Shown one piece after another: positions 36,672-49,900 of a stretch of DNA of 64,000 nt (position 1 is the stretch's first letter; each line of letters begins with the position of its first letter). The stretch spans positions 13,509,001-13,573,000 of the forward strand of contig JAFREQ010000003.1 in assembly GCA_025331565.1 (NCBI GenBank). Direction: 5' to 3'. The stretch is from Holacanthus passer. Lineage: Eukaryota > Chordata > Actinopteri > Pomacanthidae. Both the position numbers and the translations under genes were made by a program. The notes below the pieces were generated by a model that was not told the DNA's origin, did not search any database, and worked only from the letters and a program-made list of their open reading frames with translations.

Positions 36672-36682
36672 ATGGGAATTAA
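36494..36682 (+). other. Overlapping upstream ORF (uORF2) across the prmt8 start
   Basis: 62 codons from ATG 36,494, in a different frame from prmt8, end with TAA at 36,680-36,682. It overlaps the first 11 bases of the prmt8 coding region. Its Kozak context is moderate (T at -3, G at +4). Translation of it would bypass the prmt8 ATG. Confidence 0.35.
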
Positions 36683-36740
36683 GCACTCGTCCCGCTGCAT
36701 GCTGCTCAGGAGAAAAATGGCGGAGTCTGAGAGCAGTGAG
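36672..36740 (+). CDS. prmt8: prmt8 coding exon 1
   Basis: Encodes residues 1-23 (MGIKHSSRCMLLRRKMAESE then SSE). Gly2 in the MGxKHSS context is the myristoylation site known for this family, and the LLRRK basic patch can aid membrane binding. The donor is GAG|GTAAGT, phase 0. The start has C at -3 and G at +4, a weak Kozak context. It is chosen because the peptide matches the conserved PRMT8 N-terminus. Confidence 0.93.
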
Positions 36741-39700
36741 GTAAGTGTGAGAGACACCTTTTGATTCAGTTTTTCCCCCCTCTCTGTCTTGAGTCTTTAA
36801 TGCATGCTCGGGAGTTGCATGTCGGACAAAATGCAGGAGTGTCCGGATGAAAAAGAGAGAGACAGTGCAGAGAGAGTCTGGAGTGATAGGCTCCATCTCA
36901 GCGAGGATGCTCACCCTCATCGACCAAACAGGCGTTTTGTGCAGAGCTGAGCAGGCAAATGAGTAATTGCAACATCGAGCACACTTGAAAATAGTCATGC
37001 ATCCTCTTATTAGGCTCATTTTTGAAAAGCAGTGTAGCTGCCAAGGTTGGTGTGTCCTGCAGACTCAGGATGTTGCAAGGAGAGATCTGATCTCTCACTC
37101 CCTCTTACACCATGGATGGTCATTAAAAATCTACATGTACTTTGCACAAAAAGAGCCAGTTTGCATAAGGATTATATTGTGGGCATGATGAGGCTGAGTG
37201 GGACAGAGTGTGTTGCTGCTTCATGCTGCGCTGTCCAAGGTACTGCAGCACCTTGCAGCCTGGGAGTTGATGTGTGGAGCAGATTTGAGGGAAGTGGGGT
37301 GAGCTGTATCAGCCACCTACATGATTGGCTCCCTGCAGGACCTGGATGAGGATCCCCAGGGTGCAGGAAATAGTTGAAGGCCACGTTTTTGCACCTGTTT
37401 CCCACTGCAGAATTCATCTACTCTGGCTTAGTTTTGAGGCACAACACAAGCTGGATGTCTTGAGTCCTGTGCCACATCTGTATTCACAGAGCGACTGGCT
37501 GCTGAAGGAGCAGTGCCGGCTCATCTACAAGTGACGCTTAAAAAGATTCAAACACCCTGTGGAGTTGGAGACGGCCTCATGTTGCTTCGTTAAACGTTAT
37601 TCGTCAAATAAACCTCCCGACAATGCGAGTTTATTCATGGGGAGAGCCTCCCACCTCGAGCAACTCTCGACATTTTCTCGACTCACCTCCTCGGAGGGCA
37701 GCAGGCACCTGATACATTCTAATGAGAGGATGGTGCCAGGGTGGATGCATCTCTGCCTCCGCCGCTCTCTGCTGTTTTGGAATATTTGTGTCCTCTGAGG
37801 TGCCTGAGTGCCACAATGGCAGAAGGCCAAAGTGTATCTCTTTCTGTTTGAAGACTTTCCCCCATGAAACAGTCAGTAAGGATGTTGATTTCCTCTGAAC
37901 TTACCTCCCTACAGTCGCCCATTAAAGCCTTGAAGTCATCTATCTGGCACTTTTTCCCAGATATGTTTGAAACTCTAGTTGATTTCATATCCATCTACTG
38001 AGCTCAGGAGTGACATTTAACAAACAGAGGTCATCTTCAACAGTCAGACAGGTACAAAGTCAGCGTGTCCCCTCTGGACAGGCTGCGTAACATAAGCACC
38101 AATTGAATGTCCTTCTCAAATATCAGTCCTCACCTTCACGTGGATGTGAAGATCCAGTCTGAAATAGAACCTCAAATGTGTTAATCCGTCTCGAGGGTCA
38201 GAGGCAAGGACGTGTGCCCCCCTCTCTTTCCTGTGTCAGAACCTCTCAGTTACTCTCTCTGCAGCTGACTGTACTGCACCTCGAGTCTACTTGAATCTGT
38301 CCCTCAGTGACAGCCGGGAGAGATTCTGTTTGTCTGCGTTGCAACTTTTGGAAATTCCTCATTGATTCTGTATTAAACTTGGCAGCCTTAATCACCTTTT
38401 CTGTGGCCCAGTCTTGTAATTATTGACTCTTGGAGTGCTGGCTTGGGGCCAGCTGTTTGTCAAATCCTCTTTTTTTTTTAAAGATGCCAAGATTTCATCT
38501 GCAGTCTTTACACCTGGGAGAGTAACTGCCTGCTTATGACTTAGCTTAGTGTAACTTTTGGTCAGTCAATAAGTAGAAACATTTGTTTGCAATTTCTGAA
38601 CTTCCTGGCATAAAATCTTATAGTAGAGTCTCAATAAACAGGTTATGAAATATGCGCAGGACAGAAATAGTGGATTAATACTGAATGCTGCACTGTACTG
38701 AAGTGCTCCGTCTTCAGATCAACATCATTGCTTAAAGGATTCAATAGTTGGTCTTTCATTTTCAGTTCCTCACATTGCATGTCATCTTTTATATAACTAT
38801 CAAAAACTTTGACTTACATAAACTCTTTTATTGTATTTGTGCCACCTGTTTTAATGTTTAATGAAATACTGGCACATTGATCCTGTGTTATTTGATTTGG
38901 ATGCTGAAAATCTAATGTTGACAGTTTGCAACTTCAAATCCGTTAAGGTCAAGGAGAAAGCAGCACTCAAATTATTATTACTTAACAGTTGCTATTTTTG
39001 CTCATTCAAGAATAGTTTTGAATTTGGTTCAGCTCTTAATTTTGCATGATTTAATGATTCCTTTCTTTGGTTATTCATATTTGGATGTTGGAGTTAGGAG
39101 ACTGGCACTTGCCATGTATAGCAGCAGGAGGCTAACTGGGTAGCTATGAAATGTCTACAGCTATGCTCGCAGTGGTGCTTTGAGCAAAATGCTAACGTCA
39201 GCATGCTAACATGCTCACAATGATAACGTTAACATGCTGATGATTAGCAGGTATAATGTTTACCATGTTTGCGATATTAGTTTAGTATTTGCTAATCAGC
39301 CCTTAACACAATGCACAGCTAAGACCAATCGGTTTTGCAACCTCATGATGGTGCTAGAGATATAGTCAGAGGATCACCTAAATCGGTAGGATTCACCCTC
39401 TGGGGACCATGAATGTCTATCAAAATTTCATGACAATCCTTCCAATAGCTGTGGAGATATTTCAGCCTGGACCAAAGTGGTGCACCCACTGATGAGCATG
39501 GCTAAAGGCACTAACATGCACCATTAATGAGGCCATGATCGGTAACTGACCCAGTGAATGCACCATGTTGTTGCCAGTTATTTTATCATTTTTTGGTCAC
39601 TGTGTAACAGTCCGTGGCATTTAAGCTCAGCTGGAAAAGAGAGGACAAAGATTAATATGATGGCCATCTTAAAAGGATAGACACAAACAAGGAAGACTTG

Positions 39701-40873
39701 GTGCCACTGACAAAAATCTTATTTGAAGTCCACTGGGTCTGTGTGCCACACAGACTTACACTGGCACTGTAAGTCACAACAGTATGACTTCATCTATTTG
39801 TGAGATTAGCCGCCTGATTGACTCTGTCATGTGCCAGGCTTATTAGATTCAAGGATAAATGACAAACTATAAAGTGGTGATTTATTTTGAAAACAATGCA
39901 GAATGAAGATGGAAAGCCGCTTTTTGAAAGCAGCCTCGGTCGGAAGCAAACGTGTGGCACATAAACTGAGGCTCAGAGAGATGCAGTAAATGAATGCAAG
40001 AAATGGTTTAAATTCCAGCAGCAGCAGCAGCAGCAGAAGCATGTGTCAGGGTGTGCTGCCAGATCAGACTGTATGAATGCAAATTTCATGCAAATGCATG
40101 AAAAGGCAATAATAGTAGTGGAAAATGTGCTATGAGAAAAGATGAGTCTCAGATAGAACTTATGCTACACCTTCATTAGCTTTCCTGAAACGAAGCCTTA
40201 CAATTTTTATTTTTCTTCTTTTGGATTAAAAATCAAATGTATCATTGTATGTAATACTGAAGCATCACTGTCACTCATCTAAAAGCGCCACCTATTTTGG
40301 TCCCCCTGCCAAATATTTCACATTTATTTTTAGAAGGCTGAAAGTTGGAATGAGAATAAACACCAGAATGGCTTACTGGCTCAAAACTGAGATGCTGTGA
40401 GTCCGTTTCTCCATCTCTCACACACAGGCACATGCACACGCACACACACACGCACAAACACACACGCATGCACAAACACACACCATGGCTAGACCCCTCC
40501 TGCTGGCCTCAGAGGTGATAATCAGGGCATTATGGGTATACCTTCTGTGCAGAGCAGAGCTTTCTTGCCATCTCTGCCTTCTGTTGACAGACAGACAGGC
40601 CGACTTCATGTCAGTGTTCAGAGCGTCCTCTCGACCCAACGGGGCTCTCTGGACTCTGTGAACTCACCAAACTGCTTCATGAAACAGCAGAGTGACAGAT
40701 GAGCTGAGAAGCGTGAGAGCAGATGAAGCTGTCCGCGAATGGCTCTCCATGAATGCAAATAGCACCCTGAGATATTGTTACCTTGTTTTGCTTCTTTCTC
40801 CAAAAGCAATTTGACTAACAGGAGTCCTCAGCCTCACTGAGCCTCATTCTCGTTCTCCTTTCTCTCCCTCTTG

Positions 40874-40906
<33 letters not shown>

Positions 40907-43900
40907 CCTCTCTTTCTAGCAACCACAATCACAGCCACAGCCGATACGCATAATTCAATCCCAGTCGGCGCAGCCCACCTCGCTGCCCAAGCCCGTGCCT
41001 TCCATCCAGCATGCTGCACGGCCTCCTCTGCCACCGCACACGCCCCACGCCGCCAGCCTCCCCAGCTGTCCGGGCCGAGGCAAGATGGCCAAGTTCCTCA
41101 GCCCGGAGGAGATGACCTCACGGGACTACTATTTTGACTCTTATGCACACTTTGGCATCCACGAGGTACAGCTGCGTGTCCTATCACAGTGAGAATCACT
41201 GACAAATATTTTTCTTATTCTTGTGTCTGTTCTTGTCAGGGATAATTAGACAGATGCAAGTCGTGCATAATGATGGCTTTTGGCTAAATAGTAGGAATCT
41301 ATAAACAGGGAACTAAAAATTCAGTTTGCATTTCAGTCACATCTGTTATACAAGCTCCAGGACGAGGCTTGGTTCTTGCCTACTTCACCCTGTGGGATAT
41401 GCAACTTCCTTCAAACACTCATCACATAATGATAACAGCTCCACAAACAACAGCACATTCTACAAGAGTGTAAATTGAAAAATACAACTCAAATGTGACA
41501 AAATATAAACATATATATTCTGCAGGTGTGTCTCAAAGGTGTCGTAATGCTACCAACTTTTTTATCACGTTGTACAAGATGTTTTTGTGAGTTGTCAAAT
41601 GCCGATCAATAATTGCAACTGTGAATCATCCATTGCATTGAGAAGCTGGCTGTAAACACAACTACTGTGTTTTTGGAGAATAGATCAAAACAGACGCAGC
41701 AGATATCCTTGCAAGACTTAGTTGATGTTTTATATGGAAGGTTATGTTTGCTTCTTCGCTTCCCCGTAAGTGGCTCAGACATTATCGTCAAAGTGCAGAC
41801 TTCCTGTTTGATCTGCACTGTGGTTTCTCAGACAGTTGCCTCACTCTTAGATCTCAGCAATGACGTTTGTGAATAAAGTGTGATCATAACCAACAGGAGT
41901 AGGGGCTAAATCACAAATATGAATCCCAACTAAAATTTCCAATGGATTTTGGCCAAAGTTTCGATCATTAATTTGGTTTGAAAATGGAAAAAAAAAAACA
42001 GGCAAAAGTAACTCAAATCTGCAGCGCATTCCACCTTTAAGAGGCCTTCATACTCCGTTATGGACATGGACAGCTGCAGATTTTGTGCACGGACAGGAGA
42101 CACATACAACAATCGGTGAGGGTGTTTCACACATGAGCACTAGAAAAGATGATGGTGGCCTGACAGCAAGAAGAGGACCTCTTTTGTTAGTTATATTTGC
42201 CCGAACAACATGATGAATAAAAAAAATTAAAACGTCAGGGTCCATGTCACATAAAAAATAGTTGCCTTTGTTTTCTGCTGATGTTGGTCTTCTTGACATT
42301 TCATTGTTCAATTCTTTTTTTCTCTTCTTAGACCTAATTGTTTCAGACTCCTCTATTGTGTGTAGGTAAAGCACTTTAATGATGATGATGTTGACATTTC
42401 TCCTGAACCGTAGCCCACCCTCCTGCTCCTACAGCGTTTAACAACCAAATGCTATATGTCATAGATGGTTAAAAACATGGTTGGGGTTATGTTCAGCCAA
42501 TCCCTTCAAAGGACATGAGATCTGAATATAACCTGATAGAAATGTCTGCCTGGCATACAAATGCCCTGCTTAAGCTCTACACACAGTGCACATGGAGACT
42601 GGAGTCATTTTGAAGACGATATACAAAACTCCTAAAACTTTTCCAATCTTGAACAGACAACTATTTCTCAACAGTATTAGTTCTTTCTCTATGTGTCTCA
42701 TGTTTGCATTACTCAAGATGGTTAATCTTTTCTATCACAGTTCAACAGCATTGAGACAGAAAGAGCATGTTCCCAGTGTGACCTGTGAAATATTTTTTGA
42801 AATGTAGGTCAGGTGTATTTTTGTCATTTCTGAATATTCTTCACACTCACACATGCATGCACTGTGTCAGAGTCAGAACAGCCTGCAGGCTCATGGGGTT
42901 TATTCAGAAACATCAACCATGGATTTGAATCTAGTACCATACGGCTGAGAAGTAATAGCGTAAGATTAGGTGAAGCCTGTGTGTTATTTATCACTGCAGA
43001 TACCTCAGCATCTCCAGCCCCCCCATCGTCCAGCCTGTGTTTTTAATTCAACAAAACAAATTGTCGCTCTCCGCGGGGGTTAGCTGTGTCAACATCCTCC
43101 TGATATTATTTGTCGTGTGCTGAAACAGGAGATGCTGAAGGACGAAGTGAGGACGCTCACCTACAGGAACTCCATGTACCACAACAAGCACGTCTTCAAG
43201 GACAAAATAGTGCTGGATGTGGGAAGCGGGACTGGGATCCTGTCCATGTTTGCAGCCAAAGCAGGGGCAAAGCACGTGTATGGGGTAAGTGGAGCGTTAT
43301 CATGCTGAAGCATCGGGGTCTGGAGTGCAGCCTGACAAGCTGCTCACGCTGTGTGCATGGAGTGTATGTATACAACTGGTTCCCTGTGGAGCTGGACATA
43401 CATTTTCTTGCCAGACTCCCTATAGTCTGGGAGGAGCATCCTGTCTGACAGACAGGTGATAAAAGCGTGCGGCCTCTCAGGCAGATTGACGATTTGAGAG
43501 CTCTCTCTTTCATCATGAACTGGTGCAGAAGTAATTATTAGTCAGGGCATGTCTGAGGGTGCATGCTGGATACACACCGCTAGTTTGGGATAACCACGTG
43601 GAACTTATTTTTGCACGGTGGCTGCAGACAGCGTATATTTGCTTCAGGGGAGGAATGATTAACATGGTTTTGCCAAAAGACTTATTCTGAGCTACTGGTT
43701 GGCATCATGTGTTTGTGTGTGTGTGTTGTTTTCCTTCCCCCTTCTGCCGTCTCACTCTGCTCCTCTATCCCTCTCTTTGTACTTTAAACTGGAATATCAC
43801 TTCAGTTTGTGCTTTACCTCACACTCACTGTCCAGCTGGCACTGTTTTATCCACATAAATGGGGCTCAGATTTCAGGGATTTAGTTGACTTTTGATTTAG

Positions 43901-46900
43901 ATGCTGTTAGTTTGAGCTCTGCACCAAAGCCTGGTGCCTTTATCACACCTAAAGCTTATAAAGATCCATGTGGAAGATGGGCTCATAAGGGGAAAGGACT
44001 GGGCTCTGGGCCAACAAGAACACCACTCTATCATATGGACCTTGTTACATGAAAAAAAGAAATGTGATAACCTCTGTTCTTGATCCCATAAAAGGCTCTT
44101 TGGTGCTGAGTTCCATATGTATCAGAGTCATATACTAACCGTGAGCCAACATTTAATATCGCACATGTCTACTCCCTCAACAAGTTAAAATGAAACTTAA
44201 ATATATTTTAAAACTAACACTCCAGTTAATTTTTGTTCCTTTATTATGCTTGAAAATGTTTCTCCCTGATTGTGTGAGAGAAAATATCCAACAGTGTGAA
44301 ATTGAGATGATTTTATATCATAAACTGTATGTCAAACATCACGAACATGTACCAGTGAAGGGACGGATGCCAACAGGTGAGCAGTTTGTGGGATTTCAAA
44401 TAAACACAGAGACGTACAGTAAGTAATGTGTGTGTTTAATCCATTTAGCAACAGATACACTGCCTGCTCAGCTTGAAATCAGAAAGCTTTATAGTTTAGA
44501 TGTTGCTCTCTGTGTTGCACTTAAAACCTAAGTCACAAAAGAGCATCAGTAAATGAGTGGCTGAGATATAAAGCTGTACCGGTAGCAAGTTGCCATCTTA
44601 CCAACTATCTCACTAGACCCCTGCCTTTAGTGCCAGGGTCATAAAAGGATTTGTAAATTTGAGGTACTCAAGAGCAATGTCCAAAATCTTAGGTCCAATT
44701 ATGAGGCAGAGGTTGAAATCAGTTAAGGAAAATATAGGGGTTTAGGTGATCAGGAAAACAAAGGCTGCTGGACTGTCTAGCAAAGTGCAAAAGATAATCT
44801 GGCAGGAGACTATTGCGGTGGTCTGGTTTAAATACTGATGGATATAATCAGAGGGGAAAGGGAAGAGGTGAGTAAGTGGGCAGAGCAGGTCAGGTGATGA
44901 AAGTGGTTCTCCAAGGACAAGAGAGTTAGTAAAACCAGGGGGAAAAAATGGAACAGAGCGAATGAACGCATGAATGATGGAGACATCAGGGAGGATAGAT
45001 GACAAAAGACTTTAGCTACGAAATAGAACAGAAATAGTTGGCAACAGTGAAGAGACACATAATAGATACTACTCTCACAATTTAATGAACCACGAATGAG
45101 CCAGAATGTGTTGAGTTGAAAGTGACTCCTGCTATTAATAGGAACACAGGGAGGAGGAGGGACTCATGCTGATGTGATGTTGCTCATTAGGAGTTTGCTC
45201 AATGTTAACAAGTTAATAAGTTGATCAAAGCATGTTGATGTTATTGTGTTGTTGAACTTACTTTCTGCCCTCCAGCAATCAAAATCACTTTAGGCAGCTT
45301 TAAATTCTAGCAAAACTACAGAAATTGAGCTGAAACCAAACATATGCAGAATTAGGATAAATAAAGTGGTACTAAAACCACCAACCTCAAACTTACTGTA
45401 TGACACACACAGATCAGACAGAGGGGAGAAGTCTGTGACACCTGGGAGAAGGTGGAAAATTGCACTTGCTGTGTCCCCAGAGAGGACGACTATAGCGGGA
45501 GTCCGCAGGGGCGACTCGCAGTGACGGTGACTCTTCCTGACACCGGTGAGGTGCAGGAGGCACCGTGTTAGGGCGGTGTTGACTCTGAGCGCGCCTCGAG
45601 GCCTCAGCGCTCCCACTGAAGCGTGACTCTGACGGACACGTGGCTAATGGCTGTCTCTTCTCAGGAGATTCAGGAAGAGACAAGGAATCATTGCCAATTA
45701 GAGGGCTGTCACTGGAAGCCTTATTATCACACACTAACAGCGCAGCAAGGCATGCATGCACGCGAATGCCTGCAAGTGCTCATGCGTACATACACCTGGT
45801 GCAGCATTTGGCATTGCTGTTTGTTTACGCTGCTTTTAATGGGCAGGTGCAGCGGTGCAGTTGCCACCAGCAGCCTCCTGACTGGTCCTCCACTAATAGG
45901 CAGCAGAGAATAGGGCTGCTCCAGGGGGGCAGTGCTAATGCCAAGTCCCTGCATCCTGTATGCGTGCTCAGAGGTGAAAACTAAAGCTTGAAAGCAGAAA
46001 TATCCAAGGTGATATATCTCTTAATTTGGCCATCTCACAGTTGGCGTGTTGCTTATAGAGTATGCCTAATCGGTTTGGGCCTCTCAAATAAAAGCCCCCG
46101 TAGACCTAATTCCTCCGTGAGAGTCAGAGGCACAGCTGAGTGCTTCTATTTTTCAGCCTGCTCTCGCCATAAGGGTCCCGGCATGGCTTCACCTTTTTTT
46201 TTTTTTACGATCCAGAGCACCAAGAGTTCATTCAAGAGTCTGCTTGATTGCGAGCAGATGGATCTCTTGCAGCATGAATAAGTCCGCACACCTCGAGTCC
46301 CTGGGTGGGTGGAACAGAGTGCACACTCTCAGGTGAAAATCTATACTCTCAGACCGATGCCTGATGCTGTAAGAGGTTGGTATTGACAAATGCTTCCTGC
46401 TGAATTATGTTCTCATCTTGTTTGGAAGCTGCTTACAAGAAGTGTCCAGAGTTTATTCTGATGAATGGACGACCATGATTATCTTGTAACTCTGTTATTG
46501 CTGGCACCTCGATAAATCACCCGGCATCGGTGGGCAGAACAGGAAGGACAAAATATGTCAAACAAGCAGCTCAGGAAACAGAAAAAAAAAATAGAGGACA
46601 GACAATAAAGCGAGAGGCTGCGGAGGGAAATGTGACAGAGATGCAGGAGAGGAGAAAGAAGCAGCGGGGTGAGGATAATTTAAAAGAATTTAAAATGTCA
46701 AAAGAGTAATGAAACTAGAAGTTGAAGGTCCCATTGGCGCTAAATGGCTGGTTGCAGTTGAGCAGTGACTAATCTTCACCTTAATTACTTAAAGTAAAAT
46801 GCTCTGGCAGTGTTTCAGGGACTGGCACACAGGCTGGTCACCTTGTAATTTCAATCCCTTCAAATTCTTTTATCGTCCACTGATTTCCAGCTCTACTCCG

Positions 46901-49900
46901 GGACGCTTCTTGCAATGCTGAATTAACCCCGGTGCACAATATCACAAATATGCTGTAAGCGATAAAAACCTACTTATCGCTGTCAAATGCTGCAGACAGG
47001 ACAAAATGCCTTCACAAACTCAAAGCTGGTTAGCTATTGTATCTCACCTCCTCCCTCCTCTTAAAACTGATAAGGAGTCAAGTCCCATCAGCTAAAATCC
47101 TCTCTCAGGTTTTCTAACCAGGTGCAAGCCTGGAAAGGAAAACATCCACAGAGAGATGTGAAACAAAGATTACGTTGTTGTCCGCCCCAGAGAGCACCTC
47201 ATGATGGCTGCAGTGTCAGACATGCAAGGAGCAATAACTCAAAAATGAAGATTCAGTTCTGGACTTATCGTTATTCCAAATCAGACGAGGTGCTGGAGTG
47301 CGCTGTGATAAATCCCTGCAGAGCGAGAGGAGCCATGTGAACATGAGCTGACGCTGCCTGCAAGGGCCACACATGGGACATGAGTGATCGTCACTCTGCC
47401 GCTAACCTTCACTCCGTTAGTCTTTAAACGCAACATCATCTGTCTTTAGCAGTGATGGAAAATACATTCACTCAAGTACTATACTGAAGTACAATTTTGA
47501 GGTACTTGTGCTTTACTTGAATATATCCACTACATTTAAGAAGGAAATATTCTACTTTTCACTTACTGCATTTTTGACAGATACAGTTTCAGACCGACAG
47601 ATAAAAACATAATAAGCGTATAAAATACAACACATTGTTAAAGATGAAGCAAGTGGTTTCCAACCTATTTGCCTTGTGACTTCTCACAACAAACAAGTGA
47701 GTAATTGTCACATTTCACATGTCTGTGAGTTGTTAGCTCTTCCACCAAAGAGTGATTTCTTGTCTAAACTTCTCACATGCTCTTATTTAAACAATCATTC
47801 AATACCTGAAAAGATAAAATAATCCAATGATTATTTCCCAAAACAAAAATTGCTTCCACAAAATGAATGCATTGACCACATTGTCACTTGATGATCTTAT
47901 GACCCCCAGATATATGTGGCGAGCCCATGGAGGAGGCTCGGCCCCCAGAACCGAACTAATCTACCTAACTGTATGTAAAACTAGCTTCACCACAACCAGC
48001 TACAACAGTAACTACGCTACTTACAATGAACACTGATGCATCAGCATGAACAGTTTGTTGCAATGGTGCAAGGCCGGTAGCAGGAACACAGGGGACAGGA
48101 CCCAAAATGCAGATACTAAGGACAGAGCTAGTGCAGTTTAATGTTTATTAATAAGACCAAAAGACTTACTGGATGGTGAGGCAGGCGAGGCTCAAAAACA
48201 GAGGAGGCTGTCCAAACAGGCACATGAATCTGGATGGCAACAATCTAAAGTCCAGAAACAGGCAAGGTCCAGGAAGATTGAGCAAAAAGTCCAAAACACA
48301 AGGAGAACTTAGGGAATAAACAACGCTTGACACAAGGTGCAAGGACAAACTGGTACAAACTGAAGGAAACACACACTAGAGGCCCTGGGAGGTGAGGGCA
48401 CACAGGGGAGCACAGGTGAAAACAATCAGTAATCAGAAGGGCGGGGGAAAAACAGGAAGTAAAGACGACTGAATACACCTGAGCAAATACTCATTCAAAA
48501 TAAAACAGGAACTCACTCAACTAAAAACCCCAAATCATGAATGACAATTTTACTTTAATTCTTTCAGAACATTTTGTTGCTTCTTTAGTTTTACTTCAAC
48601 AGGATTTCTGATGCAGGACTTTTACTTGTATAGAGTATTTCTACATTACACTTTTACTTAAGTAAAGGATCTGAATACTTCTTTCATTGCTGGTCTTTAG
48701 AGACGACCTGTTACAACCACAGCTGTCCATTGCGAATTGAAAATATAAGAAAACATATGAATATAATTCAAATGTCAGAAGTGGAAGGAGGACCAACATG
48801 GATGATGTTAGTTCATCAAAATGCTGAATTTTATGTTTTTTTTTTTCAAAATGGGATGTTCTTAGAATCTCAGCAAATACTGACTGAGTCTGATGAAGTT
48901 AAGTTGAAGAATGCTTCTGCTTAGTTTAAAGCTAAAGCAACACCAGCTGTGAACACATCATTTGTCTTTTATCGGAGGCGTTCCAGTCAATATCAGTGCA
49001 GCAGTAACATTTAAAGTCTGAATCTGCTTTGCAGGCAAAGTGAGGACATTTTATTCCAAGTGCACGAGACCATTAAAGATGTTCTTCCCAAAGCATCTCA
49101 GTCCATCATCTATGGTCAGTTAATTAGTTTTTTCTCTCTCTCTCTCTGCCAGATTGAATGTTCCAGTATATCAGAGTACTCAGAGAGGATCATCAAGTCC
49201 AACCACCTCGACAGTGGTAAGAGCTGCAGCTGTTCCTCCTCCTCCTTCACTCTGATGACACAGCACTTCATCTGCACCGAGGGCAGCAACAAACATGATC
49301 ATAGTCGTGATAGACGAAGTGGATGAGGAGGAGGGAGGGAAGGCTGCATGAGGGGGAGAAGGAGAAGAAGGAGAAGAGGGGTGGTAATGGGTATCCCACC
49401 GTTCAGGATTTTGAATGATTCATCTGTGACGGCGCTCTAATTCTGAACCTGTCTTTATCTTTCCATACTGCACTGCAGCGGCTCATTTGTATTCATTTAC
49501 GCAAACGTGCATCCAACTTATGCAACTTCAAAGCATTTCATCACAACACTCCTGTAACTTTGAAAAACAAATTGACTGACTGTGCATATACCAAATGGTA
49601 GCTGTCAGCTGGAGTCCTATCTATAAACCTATGAATATCAAGTGTGTGCAAGTAATTGAGAAGAGAGTTAACACTCCATACTGGGTTTCAGACGAAGGTG
49701 AATAAGCAGGAAGCAATCACGAGCCGGAGTAACACATGTCATCCTGACAGACACTTGCATCACCAGGGAGAGTCTTCAGTATCTTCTTGCCAAGACAGAA
49801 CAAACAAAGCTGAAGTCAGCTCATCTCAGGCAGGGCAAAGATCCACCCGTCCACTGTGAACCCCAGCTGGGCTGATTTCCATAAGAACAACGTGGCTGCT

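Larger units (their letters stand above)
36741..40919 (+). other. prmt8 intron 1
   Basis: A 4,179-bp intron with a GTAAGT donor and TTTCTAG acceptor. It contains a family A repeat (39,110-39,485), a (CAG)7 tract (40,016-40,036), CA-rich sequence (about 40,418-40,482) and a (CT)14 run just before the acceptor. Open frames within it (for example 36,627-37,019 on - and 37,047-37,349 on +) have no recognised content. Confidence 0.9.
43285..49152 (+). other. prmt8 intron 3 (largest intron)
   Basis: A 5,868-bp intron, donor GTAAGT, acceptor CTCTGCCAG preceded by a (CT)n run. It holds the nested hAT-like element at 47,450-48,692. The rest (43,285-47,449) shows only a short GT-rich patch near 43,708, a poly(T) run near 46,196 and frames without recognised content. 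Confidence 0.9.
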
